A stretch of DNA of 64,000 nt, taken from positions 37,963 through 101,962 of the forward strand of contig DATHZQ010000135.1 in assembly GCA_035458525.1 (NCBI GenBank). Reading direction: 5' to 3'. The stretch is from DATHZQ01 sp035458525. Its GTDB lineage: Bacteria; Actinomycetota; Acidimicrobiia; Spongiisociales; UBA5794. The translations under genes and the position numbers were made by a program. Under the pieces are notes generated by a model. The model made no database searches and was not told the origin of the DNA. It saw only the letters and a list, made by a program, of their open reading frames with translations. Positions 27,010 through 42,481 of this stretch are shown here, piece by piece. Positions within the stretch are counted from its first letter, which is position 1. Each line of letters opens with the position of its first letter.

Positions 27010-28533
27010 ATGACGCGCCGGCGCCGGACTCGACCCGGCCGCCGGCGGGCAGCCGCATCGACGGGGCACCACCGGCATCTGGAGAATCCGTTCGAACCGC
27101 TGCGCGTGCTCGCAGACGACCACGTCGTCCACATCCATGAAACGGCGGTCCGCTACCTGGCCGATCACGGATTGCGGGTGCTGTTCGACGAAGCTCGCCA
27201 ACTGCTCGTCGCCGGTGGTGCCGCTTCGAGCCACGCCAACGAGCTGGTCCGATTCGACCCCGACGCAGTGGCCGCCGCGATGTCTTCGGCGCCGTCACAT
27301 TTCGAACTCCGTGCGCCCAACCCCGAACGCAACATCGCCGTTGGGGGCCGGTCCGTGGCGTTGCTGCCGGTGGCGGGGCCGCCCTTCGTGTCCGACCGCC
27401 GCCGCGGGCGGCGCGCCGGGACGCTCGCCGATCAGGAGAACTTCCTCCGTCTCGCCCAATCGTTCGACGTCATGGCCGCCGGATCCCCATCGGTTGAACC
27501 GACCGACGTCCCGCTGCCGATCCGGCACCTCCGCAGCGTATTCGCTGCGCTCACGCTGACCGACAAGACGCTCTTCTTCTATGCCAGGGGGCGCCGGCGG
27601 ATGCGGGACGGGTTCGAGATCGTCAAGCTGCGCCACGGCCTGCGCAGCGACGAGGAGCTGGCGACGAGCCCTCGCTGCTGGACGGTCATCAACACCAACT
27701 CGCCCCGCCAGCTCGACACCCCCATGGCGATGGGCATCATCGACTTCGCACGAATGGGGCAGATGACCATCATCACCCCGTTCACGCTCGCCGGGGCGAT
27801 GGCTCCGGTGACGCTCGCCGGGGCACTGGTGCTGCAGCACATGGAGTTCCTCGCCGGTTTGACCCTGTCTCAGGTCGTGCGTCCGGGCGCTCCGGTGGTG
27901 TACGGGGGGTTCACGTCCAACGTCGACATGCGCTCCGGCGCCCCGGCCTTCGGGACGCCCGAGGCGTTCAAAGCGGCCCTGGCGAGCGGCCAGCTGGCGC
28001 GGCACGTCGGCGTGCCGTGGCGGTCATCGGGTTCGAGCGCGTCCAACGCGGTTGACGCCCAGGCCGGTTACGAAACCATGATGAACACCTACGGAGCGGT
28101 GCTTGGCGGCGCCAACTGGATCCAGCATGCCGCCGGATGGCAGGAGGGCGGCCTCACCGCCGACTACGAGAAGTTCATCGTCGACGTCGAGATGTGTCAG
28201 ATGCTTGCCGAGGCGCTACAGCCGCTCGTCGTGGACGAAAGCTCACTGGCGCTGGATGCGATCAGTGACGTCGGGCCCGGTGGCCACTTCTTCGGGACCC
28301 AGCACACGCTGGATCGATTCGCCACCGCCTTCTACGAGCCTCTCGTGTTTTCACGGGCCAACTTCGAGCAATGGACCGACGCTGGCAGCAAGCGAACGGA
28401 CGAACGCGCCACCACGGTGTGGGAAGACGTGCTGGCTCGCTACGCCCCGCCGCCGCTCGACGACGGCGTGCGGGCTGCCCTCACGGACTTCGTCGAACGT
28501 CGGATCGCCGAGGGAGGGGCAGATCCGGATTGA
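27010..28533 (+). CDS. MttB-family (trimethylamine/betaine-type) methyltransferase
   Basis: A 507-residue member of the trimethylamine methyltransferase superfamily. It starts with the typical Arg-rich leader and then HIHETAVRYLADHGLRVLFDEA. Late segments such as TPFTLAGAMAPVTLAGAL and YGGFTSNVDMRSGAPAFGTPE fit the TIM-barrel family. The frame has no internal TAG, so it is of the non-pyrrolysine type that includes glycine-betaine methyltransferases. TACCCT at 26980-26985 is a likely -10. No corrinoid protein or corrinoid-THF methyltransferase is adjacent. The divergent GcvT-type dehydrogenase suggests methylated amines as substrates. Confidence 0.88.
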   Translation: MTRRRRTRPGRRRAAASTGHHRHLENPFEPLRVLADDHVVHIHETAVRYLADHGLRVLFDEARQLLVAGGAASSHANELVRFDPDAVAAAMSSAPSHFELRAPNPERNIAVGGRSVALLPVAGPPFVSDRRRGRRAGTLADQENFLRLAQSFDVMAAGSPSVEPTDVPLPIRHLRSVFAALTLTDKTLFFYARGRRRMRDGFEIVKLRHGLRSDEELATSPRCWTVINTNSPRQLDTPMAMGIIDFARMGQMTIITPFTLAGAMAPVTLAGALVLQHMEFLAGLTLSQVVRPGAPVVYGGFTSNVDMRSGAPAFGTPEAFKAALASGQLARHVGVPWRSSGSSASNAVDAQAGYETMMNTYGAVLGGANWIQHAAGWQEGGLTADYEKFIVDVEMCQMLAEALQPLVVDESSLALDAISDVGPGGHFFGTQHTLDRFATAFYEPLVFSRANFEQWTDAGSKRTDERATTVWEDVLARYAPPPLDDGVRAALTDFVERRIAEGGADPD

Positions 28534-28598
28534 GATCGGTTGCTGCTGTGCCACGACGAGCCGAGCTCCGTTGCGATCGTCCGGATAGTCTGCGGTTC

Positions 28599-29006
28599 AT
28601 GGATACCCAGGTGCTCAACGTGACGACGGGGCGACGCAGAGCGGTGGTGGATCTGACCGGCGAGGTCGAGCGTTTCGTTGCGGCGCGGGGCGACGGCCTG
28701 GTGTCGGTCTTCGTTCCGCATGCCACGGCCGGCCTGGCGATCATCGAAACCGGTGCGGGGAGTGACGCCGACCTGCTCGATCGCATCGATGCGTTGCTCC
28801 CGCGTGACGATGGGCTGTATCGGCACCAGCACGGCAGTCCGGGGCATGGCGCCGATCACGTCATGCCGGGATTCATCTCGCCGTCCGTCACTGTTCCGGT
28901 CATCCGAGGTCGCATGGCGCTCGGTACCTGGCAGTCGATCGTCCTGATCGATCCCAACGAGGACAACCCGGACCGGAGCGTTCGGTTGAGTTTCGTGGCG
29001 GGTTGA
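28599..29006 (+). CDS. YjbQ/UPF0047 family protein
   Basis: A 135-residue single-domain protein with the family pattern VSVFVPHATAGLAIIETG, HQHGSPGHGADHVMPGFISPS and a C-terminal GTWQSIVLIDPNE. The histidines and acidic residues form a metal pocket in solved relatives. Relatives show weak thiamin phosphate synthase activity in vitro, but the true role is not settled. TAGTCT at 28586-28591 is seven bases before ATG 28599, so the message is probably leaderless. The RNA ligase-like gene starts in its stop region. Confidence 0.85.
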   Translation: MDTQVLNVTTGRRRAVVDLTGEVERFVAARGDGLVSVFVPHATAGLAIIETGAGSDADLLDRIDALLPRDDGLYRHQHGSPGHGADHVMPGFISPSVTVPVIRGRMALGTWQSIVLIDPNEDNPDRSVRLSFVAG

Positions 29007-29543
29007 CCCATCGCCCGCCCCGCGCCAACGGAGAGCGCCCTCGTCATCCCCGTTCCCGAGGCCGAGTCCGCCGTCGCAGATCTGCGGTATCGCCTCGATC
29101 CTGCTGCTCGTTTGGGTGTTCCGGCCCACATCACCGTGATGTATCCCTTCGTCGACCCGGCGACTCCACAGGACTCGCCCATTCGCAGGCTGCGGACGAT
29201 CCTCAGGTCGGTGCGCCGGTTCCCCTACCGATTGGGCCGGGTCGGGTGGTTCGCGGACGATGTGGTATGGCTGGCGCCGGAGCCCGCTGAGCGATTCTCC
29301 GAGCTGACCCACCTCGTCCACAACGCGTGGCCGCACTTACAGCCGTACGGTGGTGTGCACGAGTCCATCACACCGCACCTGACCGTCGGGGACAGTGGCT
29401 CGATCGAGGAGCTGCGGCGGGCGGCCGAGGAAGTTGAACAGCAACTCCCGATCCGCGCCGTGGCCCGCGAGGTGTGGCTGATCGACGGTTGCCACGCTCC
29501 GGGCTCGTGGAGGCTGCAGAAACGGTTCACGCTCTCCGAGTGA
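29007..29543 (+). CDS. 2'-5' RNA ligase-like (2H phosphoesterase) protein, start not resolvable
   Basis: The frame runs directly from the yjbQ stop and has SALVIPVPEAESAVADL, GVPAHITVMYPF (first HxT) and HESITPHLTVGD (second HxT), the two catalytic motifs of the 2H phosphoesterase superfamily, ending at 29543. Conserved sequence begins near 29037, but no ATG, GTG or TTG precedes it in frame; the first is TTG 29112, inside the domain. A TTG overlapping the yjbQ stop (TTGA, 29003) is in the next frame, and one extra base in the C/G run 29012-29030 would explain this. Either a frameshift or a non-standard start is present. Confidence 0.75.
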   Translation, partial: PIARPAPTESALVIPVPEAESAVADLRYRLDPAARLGVPAHITVMYPFVDPATPQDSPIRRLRTILRSVRRFPYRLGRVGWFADDVVWLAPEPAERFSELTHLVHNAWPHLQPYGGVHESITPHLTVGDSGSIEELRRAAEEVEQQLPIRAVAREVWLIDGCHAPGSWRLQKRFTLSE

Positions 29544-29653
29544 TCCGTGGGCCGCTAGGCCCTCGCACAGGCGAGCGACCATGAGTTTGGTCCCCGCCCG
29601 GAGGACCAACGGTCCTAACACCCATGCCGGTGCTGGGCCACCATCCCCGGAGA

Positions 29654-33210
<3,557 letters not shown>

Positions 33211-33214
<4 letters not shown>

Positions 33215-34221
33215 CCGTTGATCTCAGTACCAACTACCTGGGTCTCCAGCTCGCCAACCCGATCGTCCCGTCGGCGTCGCCGCTCACCGGCAACATCGAC
33301 ACGTTGCTCGAGCTCGCCGAGGCCGGTGCGTCCGCCGTCGTCCTGCCCTCGCTGTTCGAGGAGCAGATCGTCCACGATGCGCTGGCGGTTGCAGATCTGG
33401 CCGACTTCGGTGCCGACCTGTCGCCTGAGTTCTTCGGTGGGCAGTTGCCCGAGATGGATTCGTACAACACGGGCTCCGAGGCCTACCTGCGCACGCTGGT
33501 GCGGGCCAAGGAGGAGCTGTCGATCCCGGTGATCGGCAGCCTCAACGGCGATTCCCCTGGGGGCTGGGTGTCCTACGGAAGGAAGATCGAGGAAGCCGGT
33601 GCAGATGCGCTCGAGCTGAACATCTACATCGTGGCCGCCGACATGGACAGGACCGGCGCCGAGGTCGTCGACGACTACCTCCGCCTCGTCGAGCAGATGC
33701 GGGGTACGATCTCGATCCCGCTGGCGGTGAAGGTGGGACCGTTCTTCAGCTCGATGGCCAACATGGCGCGAAGGCTCGTTGACGCAGGTGCCGATGGGCT
33801 GGTGCTGTTCAACCGCTTCTACCAGCCCGACATCGACCTCGATGCGCTCGACGTCACGCCGAACCTCGTTCTGTCGACGCCGTTTGCGATGCGGCTGCCA
33901 CTCACCTGGATCGGCATTCTGTACGGCCGGCTCGACGTGTCGCTCGCTGCGACCTCGGGCGTGCACAGCGCGGAGGACGTCGTCAAGCTCGTTCTGGCCG
34001 GAGCCGACGTGACCATGTCGGCGTCGGCGCTGTTGCGACACGGTCCCGCACATCTCGGGGTGATGCTGCAGGGATTGGAGGATTGGCTGACCGAGCGCGA
34101 CTATGTCTCCGTAGAGCAGGCCAAAGGCAGCCTCAGTCAGCAATCCAGCCCCGACCCGACGGCGTTCGAGCGTGCCAATTACATGCGCTCGCTGGTGACG
34201 TACGCGTCGAGCCGGTCCTGA
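33211..34221 (+). CDS. Dihydroorotate dehydrogenase-like FMN protein
   Basis: A 336-residue FMN-binding TIM barrel that begins LSTNYLGLQLANPIVPSASPLTGN and has ADALELNIYIV, LAVKVGPFFSSM and GVHSAEDVVKLVLAGADVTM. It resembles PyrD, but members found next to nifJ are annotated only as dihydroorotate dehydrogenase-like, and a pyrimidine role is doubtful. The start overlaps nifJ by four bases. An electron-transfer or redox role with pyruvate:ferredoxin oxidoreductase is inference from position. Confidence 0.82.
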
Positions 34222-34257
34222 AAAGTTTCATCGTTCCCATGACGAAAGTGAATCGAA

Positions 34258-36963
<2,706 letters not shown>

Positions 36964-36993
36964 CCCCCTGGAAGCCTGACGGCGGGTCTCGTA

Positions 36994-37025
36994 ACGTGGG
37001 CGGGGTTCCCCGGCCCCGCCCACGT
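36994..37025 (+). terminator. Stem-loop after ppdK
   Basis: A perfect 12-base stem (ACGTGGGCGGGG with CCCCGCCCACGT) encloses an eight-base loop, 30 bases after the ppdK stop. There is no T tract, as is common in high-GC Gram-positives. It separates ppdK from the TIR gene. The remaining 37026-37160 shows only a possible -10 (TAAGCT, 37119-37124). Confidence 0.7.
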
Positions 37026-37160
37026 CACCGCTTCTGTGTGGCGGCAAGTCCTCTTCGGCAATGCCGCTGGTCCCGATCCCGCGGGATGTCGCTACTGGCC
37101 CTGTCGAGCGTGCCTTCGTAAGCTGAGGAAGTCAGCTCGTCGCAGCAGAGATGAGGCGAG

Positions 37161-39449
37161 GTGCCGGGTCAGACCAACAGGACGATGAGGGGCGTCGGTT
37201 TGTCACGGATCTTTGTCAGCTATCGACGGGACGACGCACCTGACACGGTGGGTCGGATGGTCGATCGCCTCGATGCGCGCTTCGGTGGCGAGGCGGTGTT
37301 CCGCGACGTCGATGACATCGACTACGGCGCCAACTTTCGCGACCGGATTCATCAGGGCCTCGAGGCGACCAGCGTCATGCTGGTAGTGATCGGACCCCGG
37401 TGGCTCGACGCCACCGATGACGCCGGGCGCCGCCTCGACAACCAGGACGATCCGTTGCGGATCGAGGTGAGCACCGGACTGCGTTCCGACGTGACGGTCA
37501 TACCTGTGCTGGTTCGAGGCGCACGTATGCCGCGGCGCAGCGACCTGCCAGAGGAGCTTGCGGGCCTCGCCAACCTGAACGCCATCCAGGTCCGGCGCGA
37601 TCCGGATTTCGGTCCCGACATGGACAGGCTCATCGCGGCCGTCGAGAAGGCCGCACCCGAGCTGGTCCCTTCCAGTTTCCCCACGGCTCTCTTGAAGCAA
37701 CCCATCCAAGTCGCCAAGGGGGGCAAGCCGCACTCGCAGCCGATGCGCTTGTTGCTGATGGCGGCGGCGCTCGCTGCTGTGATTGCGATCGTGTGGGGGG
37801 CCGTAGTGCTCGTAACGGGTGGTCCCCGGCTGGTTCCCGACGTGGTCGGTCTGGAGGAGGCTGCCGCAAGAGCACAGATCGTCGGCGCCGGTCTGACCGC
37901 CACGAGCGAGACGACGCCCGCCCTCGTCGCCGAGGGCCTCGTCATCTCGTCCAGCCCCGCCGTCGACACCGAGCTGGAGGAGGGCGCGCAAGTGACGCTC
38001 CTGGTATCCGGCGGTCCAATCGTCGTACCCGACGTTCGCAACCGGTCTCAGGTTCGAGCCTCGGACCGGATACGCGACGCCGGATTGACGGTCAGGGTCG
38101 AACGAGAGGGCTCCAACGATGTCTCCGAGGGTTTCGTCATACGGCACGAGCCTCCGGAAGGCGCCGCGGTGGCTCCCGAGGCTGTCGTCACCATCTTCAT
38201 CTCGATGGGACCGGTGGTGCCCGACGTCTCCCTGGTCGGTTCCGACATCGCGCGGGCGCGCGTGGCGGGGGTCGTGGGCAACGATGACGTCAACACGATC
38301 CGGATAGCGGACGAGTCGGTCGCCAGCGATCTCGTCATTCGGACGGAGCCGCCTGCGGGGGCGCGCGCCATTGGCAGCGTGACCTTGTTCGTCTCGTCCG
38401 GGCCACCGCCACCGCCGACTGTGCCCGACCTGGCCGGCAAGCCTGAAGCCGAGGCGGTGGAGGTCCTCCGGGGAGCGACGTACGGCTACGACGTGGCGAT
38501 TGTGGCGACCAGCTCACGCTCCTCGCCAGGCCTGGTCGTCGCAACGGATCCTGAAGCAGGTGAACCGTTGGCGGTGGGAGGATCGGTCAGTCTGCTCGTC
38601 TCCTCGGGTTGGACGCCCATCGTGCCCGATCTCGCCGGAAAGCCTCTCGATGAAGCGACTGCCTCGCTGCGTGCGGCCGAGGTGATGTGGGAACTGCGGG
38701 ACGAGGCGTCCGGGTCCGTACCCGCCCAATCGATCATTCGAACGGAGCCGCCAGGGGGGACAGTGATCAGCGGATCGACGACGGTCGTTGTCGTCGTGGC
38801 GAATGGTCCGCCAACGAACAACGCACCGCGCGCCGTCATCACGCCAACGGAGGTGGAGGGCGTCGAGGGCGAGCCGGTCGTGCTCGACGCATCGGCGTCC
38901 AGCGATGGTGACGGTGAGTTGGTTCGGTTCTTGTGGGACTTCGGTGACGGCGTTGTCGGCACCGGCGTGCAGGCGCGCCACACCTACACCTCAGTGGGTT
39001 CATTCGCCGTGACGTTGACGGTGGAGGACGACGACGGCAGTACCTCGGTCGCAACCGCAACAGTGACGATCATCCCTGCCCCAAGGTCGCTAGGGGGCGC
39101 GTTCACGGTGCAGGAGACGTTCCTGGCCGATCTCGAGACGGGCACGACCGAGAACGTGGAGATGGATGCCGATTTCTGGTTCCAGGCAGTGACAGCGGAG
39201 GAGCGGTTCATCACTCCGGTGAACGGCGCCACGATGGCGCTGGTCGGGCCCGCCGGCGAGTTTCCGAGCCGCGAGTTCTGCGAGTCGGTCGAGTTCAGCG
39301 AGGATGCCATCGCCGTTGGTGGACTGGCGCCCGGTGTCCACGTGTGCATGCAGACCAACGAAGGCCGAGTTGCCGCCTTCCGGGTGGAGGCCGACGTCGG
39401 TCCATCGCCGGGAGAGCTCGTCATCCGGTTTGTCGTGTGGGAGCTTTGA
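37161..39449 (+). CDS. Membrane TIR-PASTA-PKD protein
   Basis: A 762-residue single-pass protein. Residues about 14-165 are a TIR domain (SRIFVSYRRDDAPDTVGRMV). Glu102 in PLRIEVSTGL aligns with the catalytic glutamate of NAD-cleaving TIRs (compare KEIVTAL in SARM1). Residues about 195-220 are one membrane helix. Outside follow five PASTA-like repeats (starts near 224, 288, 352, 421, 487; VPDLAGKP-type openings), a PKD domain (556-637, FLWDFGDG) and an unassigned C-terminal domain (645-762). PASTA repeats bind peptidoglycan fragments in Ser/Thr kinases. Here a TIR replaces the kinase. The start is uncertain: GTG 37161, ATG 37185 and TTG 37200 are all possible. It stands alone between two metabolic blocks. 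Confidence 0.85.
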   Translation: MPGQTNRTMRGVGLSRIFVSYRRDDAPDTVGRMVDRLDARFGGEAVFRDVDDIDYGANFRDRIHQGLEATSVMLVVIGPRWLDATDDAGRRLDNQDDPLRIEVSTGLRSDVTVIPVLVRGARMPRRSDLPEELAGLANLNAIQVRRDPDFGPDMDRLIAAVEKAAPELVPSSFPTALLKQPIQVAKGGKPHSQPMRLLLMAAALAAVIAIVWGAVVLVTGGPRLVPDVVGLEEAAARAQIVGAGLTATSETTPALVAEGLVISSSPAVDTELEEGAQVTLLVSGGPIVVPDVRNRSQVRASDRIRDAGLTVRVEREGSNDVSEGFVIRHEPPEGAAVAPEAVVTIFISMGPVVPDVSLVGSDIARARVAGVVGNDDVNTIRIADESVASDLVIRTEPPAGARAIGSVTLFVSSGPPPPPTVPDLAGKPEAEAVEVLRGATYGYDVAIVATSSRSSPGLVVATDPEAGEPLAVGGSVSLLVSSGWTPIVPDLAGKPLDEATASLRAAEVMWELRDEASGSVPAQSIIRTEPPGGTVISGSTTVVVVVANGPPTNNAPRAVITPTEVEGVEGEPVVLDASASSDGDGELVRFLWDFGDGVVGTGVQARHTYTSVGSFAVTLTVEDDDGSTSVATATVTIIPAPRSLGGAFTVQETFLADLETGTTENVEMDADFWFQAVTAEERFITPVNGATMALVGPAGEFPSREFCESVEFSEDAIAVGGLAPGVHVCMQTNEGRVAAFRVEADVGPSPGELVIRFVVWEL

Positions 39450-39461
39450 CGGTTCAGAAGA

Positions 39462-40241
39462 TCACGCGGTGCCGAATGCGCCGTCCAACGCCACGATCGG
39501 GGCGCGATTCACCAGGTCGACTGATCGACGCGTGCTCGCCACCAGCCGCTGCGCCTGCGGGGCGGTCAAGCGGTCACACACCCAATTCCAGTGCAGCGCA
39601 ACACGATCTCCCGGCTGCAATCCGCCGGCGAGCTCGTAGCCGTTGACGCCGGTCTCGAATTGCCCGGTGACTCGGGGTCCTGGGGAGAGGCGAATGCCGT
39701 CCCAGGTCATACGATCGGTCTCGACCAAGGCGGAGCCCGATGTGACCGACTGCACGGTGCCGAGGCGAATCCGGCATCGGTCGATCGTGTCGAGCGGCTG
39801 GTCGACAAAGCCGGCCCGCAGCAAGCCGATCCACGGTGAAACGGCGAGCACGTGAAACGAATGGTGTGGCACGCCCCCCGAGGCCGCCAGCCCGCCGAGC
39901 AGCGATCGGTTCGTACCCAAACGGACGGCGAAACGCTCATCGAGCGAGGCCGCCAGCCACGCCGGTCGCACCGCCGTGAGCAGGCCGTTGCCTATCCAAT
40001 ACGCCTCGACGACCTCGGGGTCGAGCGGATCGCGATGCGAGGCGCCCGCGATGAGCTCCAGATACGGCCAAGCCCCGGCAAACCCGCGAGCAAGGCCCAG
40101 CAGGCCGTCGTCGGTGAAGTCCGCCGCGACGTATTCGAGCAAAGCGCTGTGATCGGAGGGCCCGCAGTAGCCGAGCCGGTTCGGTGGGTAGGCGTACTTG
40201 GCGAACCGGACGGGTCCGGCGACGCCATGGCCGTCGCTCAC
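39462..40241 (-). CDS. Hydrogenase-neighbour protein of unknown function (DUF6390-like)
   Basis: A 259-residue soluble protein beginning VSDGHGVAGPVRFAKYAYPP and ending near LVNRAPIVALDGAFGTA. It contains YCGPSDHSALLEY, GAWPYLELIAG and HHSFHVLAVSPWIGLLR. I recall related uncharacterised proteins encoded beside [NiFe] hydrogenases in actinobacteria (DUF6390), but a profile search is needed. It starts on GTG overlapping the stop of the EamA gene, so both are on one leftward transcript divergent from the hydrogenase operon. An assembly or partner role is inference. Confidence 0.6.
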   Translation of the reverse strand: MSDGHGVAGPVRFAKYAYPPNRLGYCGPSDHSALLEYVAADFTDDGLLGLARGFAGAWPYLELIAGASHRDPLDPEVVEAYWIGNGLLTAVRPAWLAASLDERFAVRLGTNRSLLGGLAASGGVPHHSFHVLAVSPWIGLLRAGFVDQPLDTIDRCRIRLGTVQSVTSGSALVETDRMTWDGIRLSPGPRVTGQFETGVNGYELAGGLQPGDRVALHWNWVCDRLTAPQAQRLVASTRRSVDLVNRAPIVALDGAFGTA

Positions 40242-41188
40242 ACGGACAGCTCCCCCGAGCCCCGGCCGTGGCGCAGCGCGGCGCCGGCGGCCACCGCGGC
40301 GCCCGCACCGACGAGCCCCAGCCCGACGGCAGACGGCAAGGCAGCGTGGTCGATGCCGTAGCGCAGCAGGGCGGTGATCACGCCGCCGAACACGAGGACG
40401 GCCGTCACATCGACCGCCTGCGCTCTGGCGAGTGCGGCGTACCAGGTCGCCACGTAGGCGGTCAGCGAGCCGCCGGTGATGACGATCCAACCCCATTCCG
40501 AGCCGCTCAACGCTGCCATCCCGGCGAACCCGCCGGACACGACCAGCCAGCCGAACAGGACGATCACGCCGATTCCCATGCGGGCTACCCCCACCGTCGC
40601 AGCGGGAACAGTCGCAAGCACACGCTTGGCCACGGCCACCTCCACCGACCACAACACGGCGGCAGCGAGGATCATGAGTTCTCCCCGCCCCAGCGCCAGG
40701 TCGGTGATGCCTCCGGCCATCTCGATCTGCCCGGCGACCAAGAGCCCGAGTGCGGCGACGTGCCATCCGTTGATGCGCTCGCCGAGGAGGGGAATTGCCA
40801 GCAACGCCACCCAGATCAGCAGTGTCTTGTGGAGCAGTGCCGCCTGGCCCGAAGACGCAACTGCGAGCCCCTCGAAGAACAGGACGAACGGGATGGCGCC
40901 GCCGATGATCCCGATGATGCCGAGGCGAAGCCAGGTGTCTCGCGGTGGAATGAGCGCGGCCCGTGCGCCCGCGCGGCGGCGGCGCACCGCAACGGCGGCG
41001 AGCCCGAGCAGCGCAAGTGCGGCGACCAGGTTCTTCGCCGTCGTGTACGCAGTCGTCGATACGCCGGCACCAACCCAGGCGCGGACGCCAAAGCCGTTCA
41101 GGTAGATGGCACATCCGCTGACGACTGCGGTGACCGCAGCCAATGCGATGCCCGCCCGCCGGGTGCGAGGTACCGTCTCGAGCGCCAT
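40238..41188 (-). CDS. EamA/DMT-family membrane transporter
   Basis: A 316-residue protein with about ten hydrophobic helices in two halves. The ATG at 41188 has GGAGGAG upstream; an in-frame start further up lacks one. FFEGLAVASSGQAALLHKTLLIWVALLA and ALARAQAVDVTAVLVFGG are the paired EamA repeat endings. Drug/metabolite transporters export or import small molecules. The substrate cannot be inferred. A nickel role is tempting from the hydrogenase context but is not supported by motifs. Confidence 0.75.
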   Translation of the reverse strand: MALETVPRTRRAGIALAAVTAVVSGCAIYLNGFGVRAWVGAGVSTTAYTTAKNLVAALALLGLAAVAVRRRRAGARAALIPPRDTWLRLGIIGIIGGAIPFVLFFEGLAVASSGQAALLHKTLLIWVALLAIPLLGERINGWHVAALGLLVAGQIEMAGGITDLALGRGELMILAAAVLWSVEVAVAKRVLATVPAATVGVARMGIGVIVLFGWLVVSGGFAGMAALSGSEWGWIVITGGSLTAYVATWYAALARAQAVDVTAVLVFGGVITALLRYGIDHAALPSAVGLGLVGAGAAVAAGAALRHGRGSGELSV

Positions 41189-41338
41189 TGCTCCTCCGCG
41201 TGGGTCGTGTCGCACCAGTGTCTTCCCCGTGCAACCGGCAATCCACGTCTGTTGGTCCTACGCCGTTCTGTACAACGGCCCTACGGCGGCGAGGCCCCCT
41301 GGCCTTACGCTCGGGGGGCGTCCCACCGAGGAGGGTTT

Positions 41339-42481
41339 GTGACGGCGGCTGGCGTGATCGATCGCTCCGGTTTGGACGCTTTGCTGGCGACGCTCGGCGC
41401 CGACGGATATACGACCGTCGGGCCGACGGTCCGCGACGGAGTGATCGTCTATGACACGATCGCTTCGACAGACGACCTCCCCATCGGCTGGACCGACGAA
41501 CAGGCGCCGGGCCGGTACCGGCTGGTGTCGCGGGATGACGATCGCCTGTTCGGCTACGTCGTCGGTCCCCATTCCTGGAAGCGGTTCCTGTATCCGGCGC
41601 GCAGCGTGGTGTGGGCCGGAAGCCGGGCCGAAGTCGGTTGGGAAGACCTGCCGCCACCCGAGTCGCCCACGTATGCGTTCTTCGGAGTGCGGGGATGTGA
41701 GTTGGCCGCCATTCGTATCCAGGACGACGTCTTCTTGGGAGACGGCCGCCCCGCGGATCCCACGTACGGGGAACGCCGCCGCCGAGCGTTCATCGTTGCC
41801 GTTGACTGCATCGAGCCGGGCGAGCTGTGCTTCTGCACGTCGATGGACACCGGACCGGCAGCCGGCGACGGCTACGACCTCGCATTGACCGAGCTCGGCG
41901 ACGGGCGGTTTCTCGTCGCCGTCGGAAGCGAAGACGGGGCCGCGGTGCTCGGCCGGCTCACGGTCGCCGAACCGACGAGCCAGGATGCCGATCACCGGCG
42001 TCTGCTCCTCGAGTCGGCCGAGCACGCGATGGCGCCGAGCCTCGACACCAATGGCTTGCGCGATCTGCTCGTCGCCAACGTCGAGCACCCGCATTGGGAA
42101 CGGGTGGCAGAGCGCTGTCTGGGTTGCACCAACTGCACGGTGGTGTGCCCGACCTGCTTCTGCTCCACCATGGAGGACGAACTGTCGCTCGACGGCGTGA
42201 CGGCACAGCGAACCCGCCTGTGGGACTCGTGTTTCACCATCGACTTCGCCTACATCCATGGCGGGTCGATGCGCCCGTCGCGCGCTGCCCGCTACCGGCA
42301 GTGGCTGACCCACAAGCTCGCAACGTGGGTCGACCAGTTCGGCAGCTACGGCTGTGTGGGTTGTGGGCGGTGCATTACGTGGTGTCCGGTGGGCATCGAT
42401 TTGCGGTCGGAGGTCCAGGCAATTCGGGCTTCGGATGTGCGGCTCGGGGCACCACTACCGGCACCGGGGGTGCGGACATGA
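41339..42481 (+). CDS. hydB: Group 3b-type [NiFe] hydrogenase beta subunit (4Fe-4S)
   Basis: The 380-residue iron-sulfur subunit of a soluble NAD(P)-linked hydrogenase (sulfhydrogenase beta type). CLGCTNCTVVCPTCFC and CVGCGRCITWCPVG are two 4Fe-4S motifs. FFGVRGCELAAIRIQDDVF is a conserved beta-subunit segment. GTG 41339 has GAGGAGGG upstream. It is first in an operon whose order beta-(cNMP)-gamma-delta-alpha matches group 3b enzymes such as the Pyrococcus sulfhydrogenase. The promoter gap contains a GCCGTT/AACGGC dyad (41262-41279) and a possible -10, TACGCT. It overlaps the next gene (ATGA). Confidence 0.9.
   Translation: MTAAGVIDRSGLDALLATLGADGYTTVGPTVRDGVIVYDTIASTDDLPIGWTDEQAPGRYRLVSRDDDRLFGYVVGPHSWKRFLYPARSVVWAGSRAEVGWEDLPPPESPTYAFFGVRGCELAAIRIQDDVFLGDGRPADPTYGERRRRAFIVAVDCIEPGELCFCTSMDTGPAAGDGYDLALTELGDGRFLVAVGSEDGAAVLGRLTVAEPTSQDADHRRLLLESAEHAMAPSLDTNGLRDLLVANVEHPHWERVAERCLGCTNCTVVCPTCFCSTMEDELSLDGVTAQRTRLWDSCFTIDFAYIHGGSMRPSRAARYRQWLTHKLATWVDQFGSYGCVGCGRCITWCPVGIDLRSEVQAIRASDVRLGAPLPAPGVRT

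Noticed and set aside
41262..41279. GCCGTT-CTGTAC-AACGGC dyad before the hydrogenase operon
   Set aside because: Six-base arms are too short to claim an operator without further copies. It is recorded only in the hydB entry.
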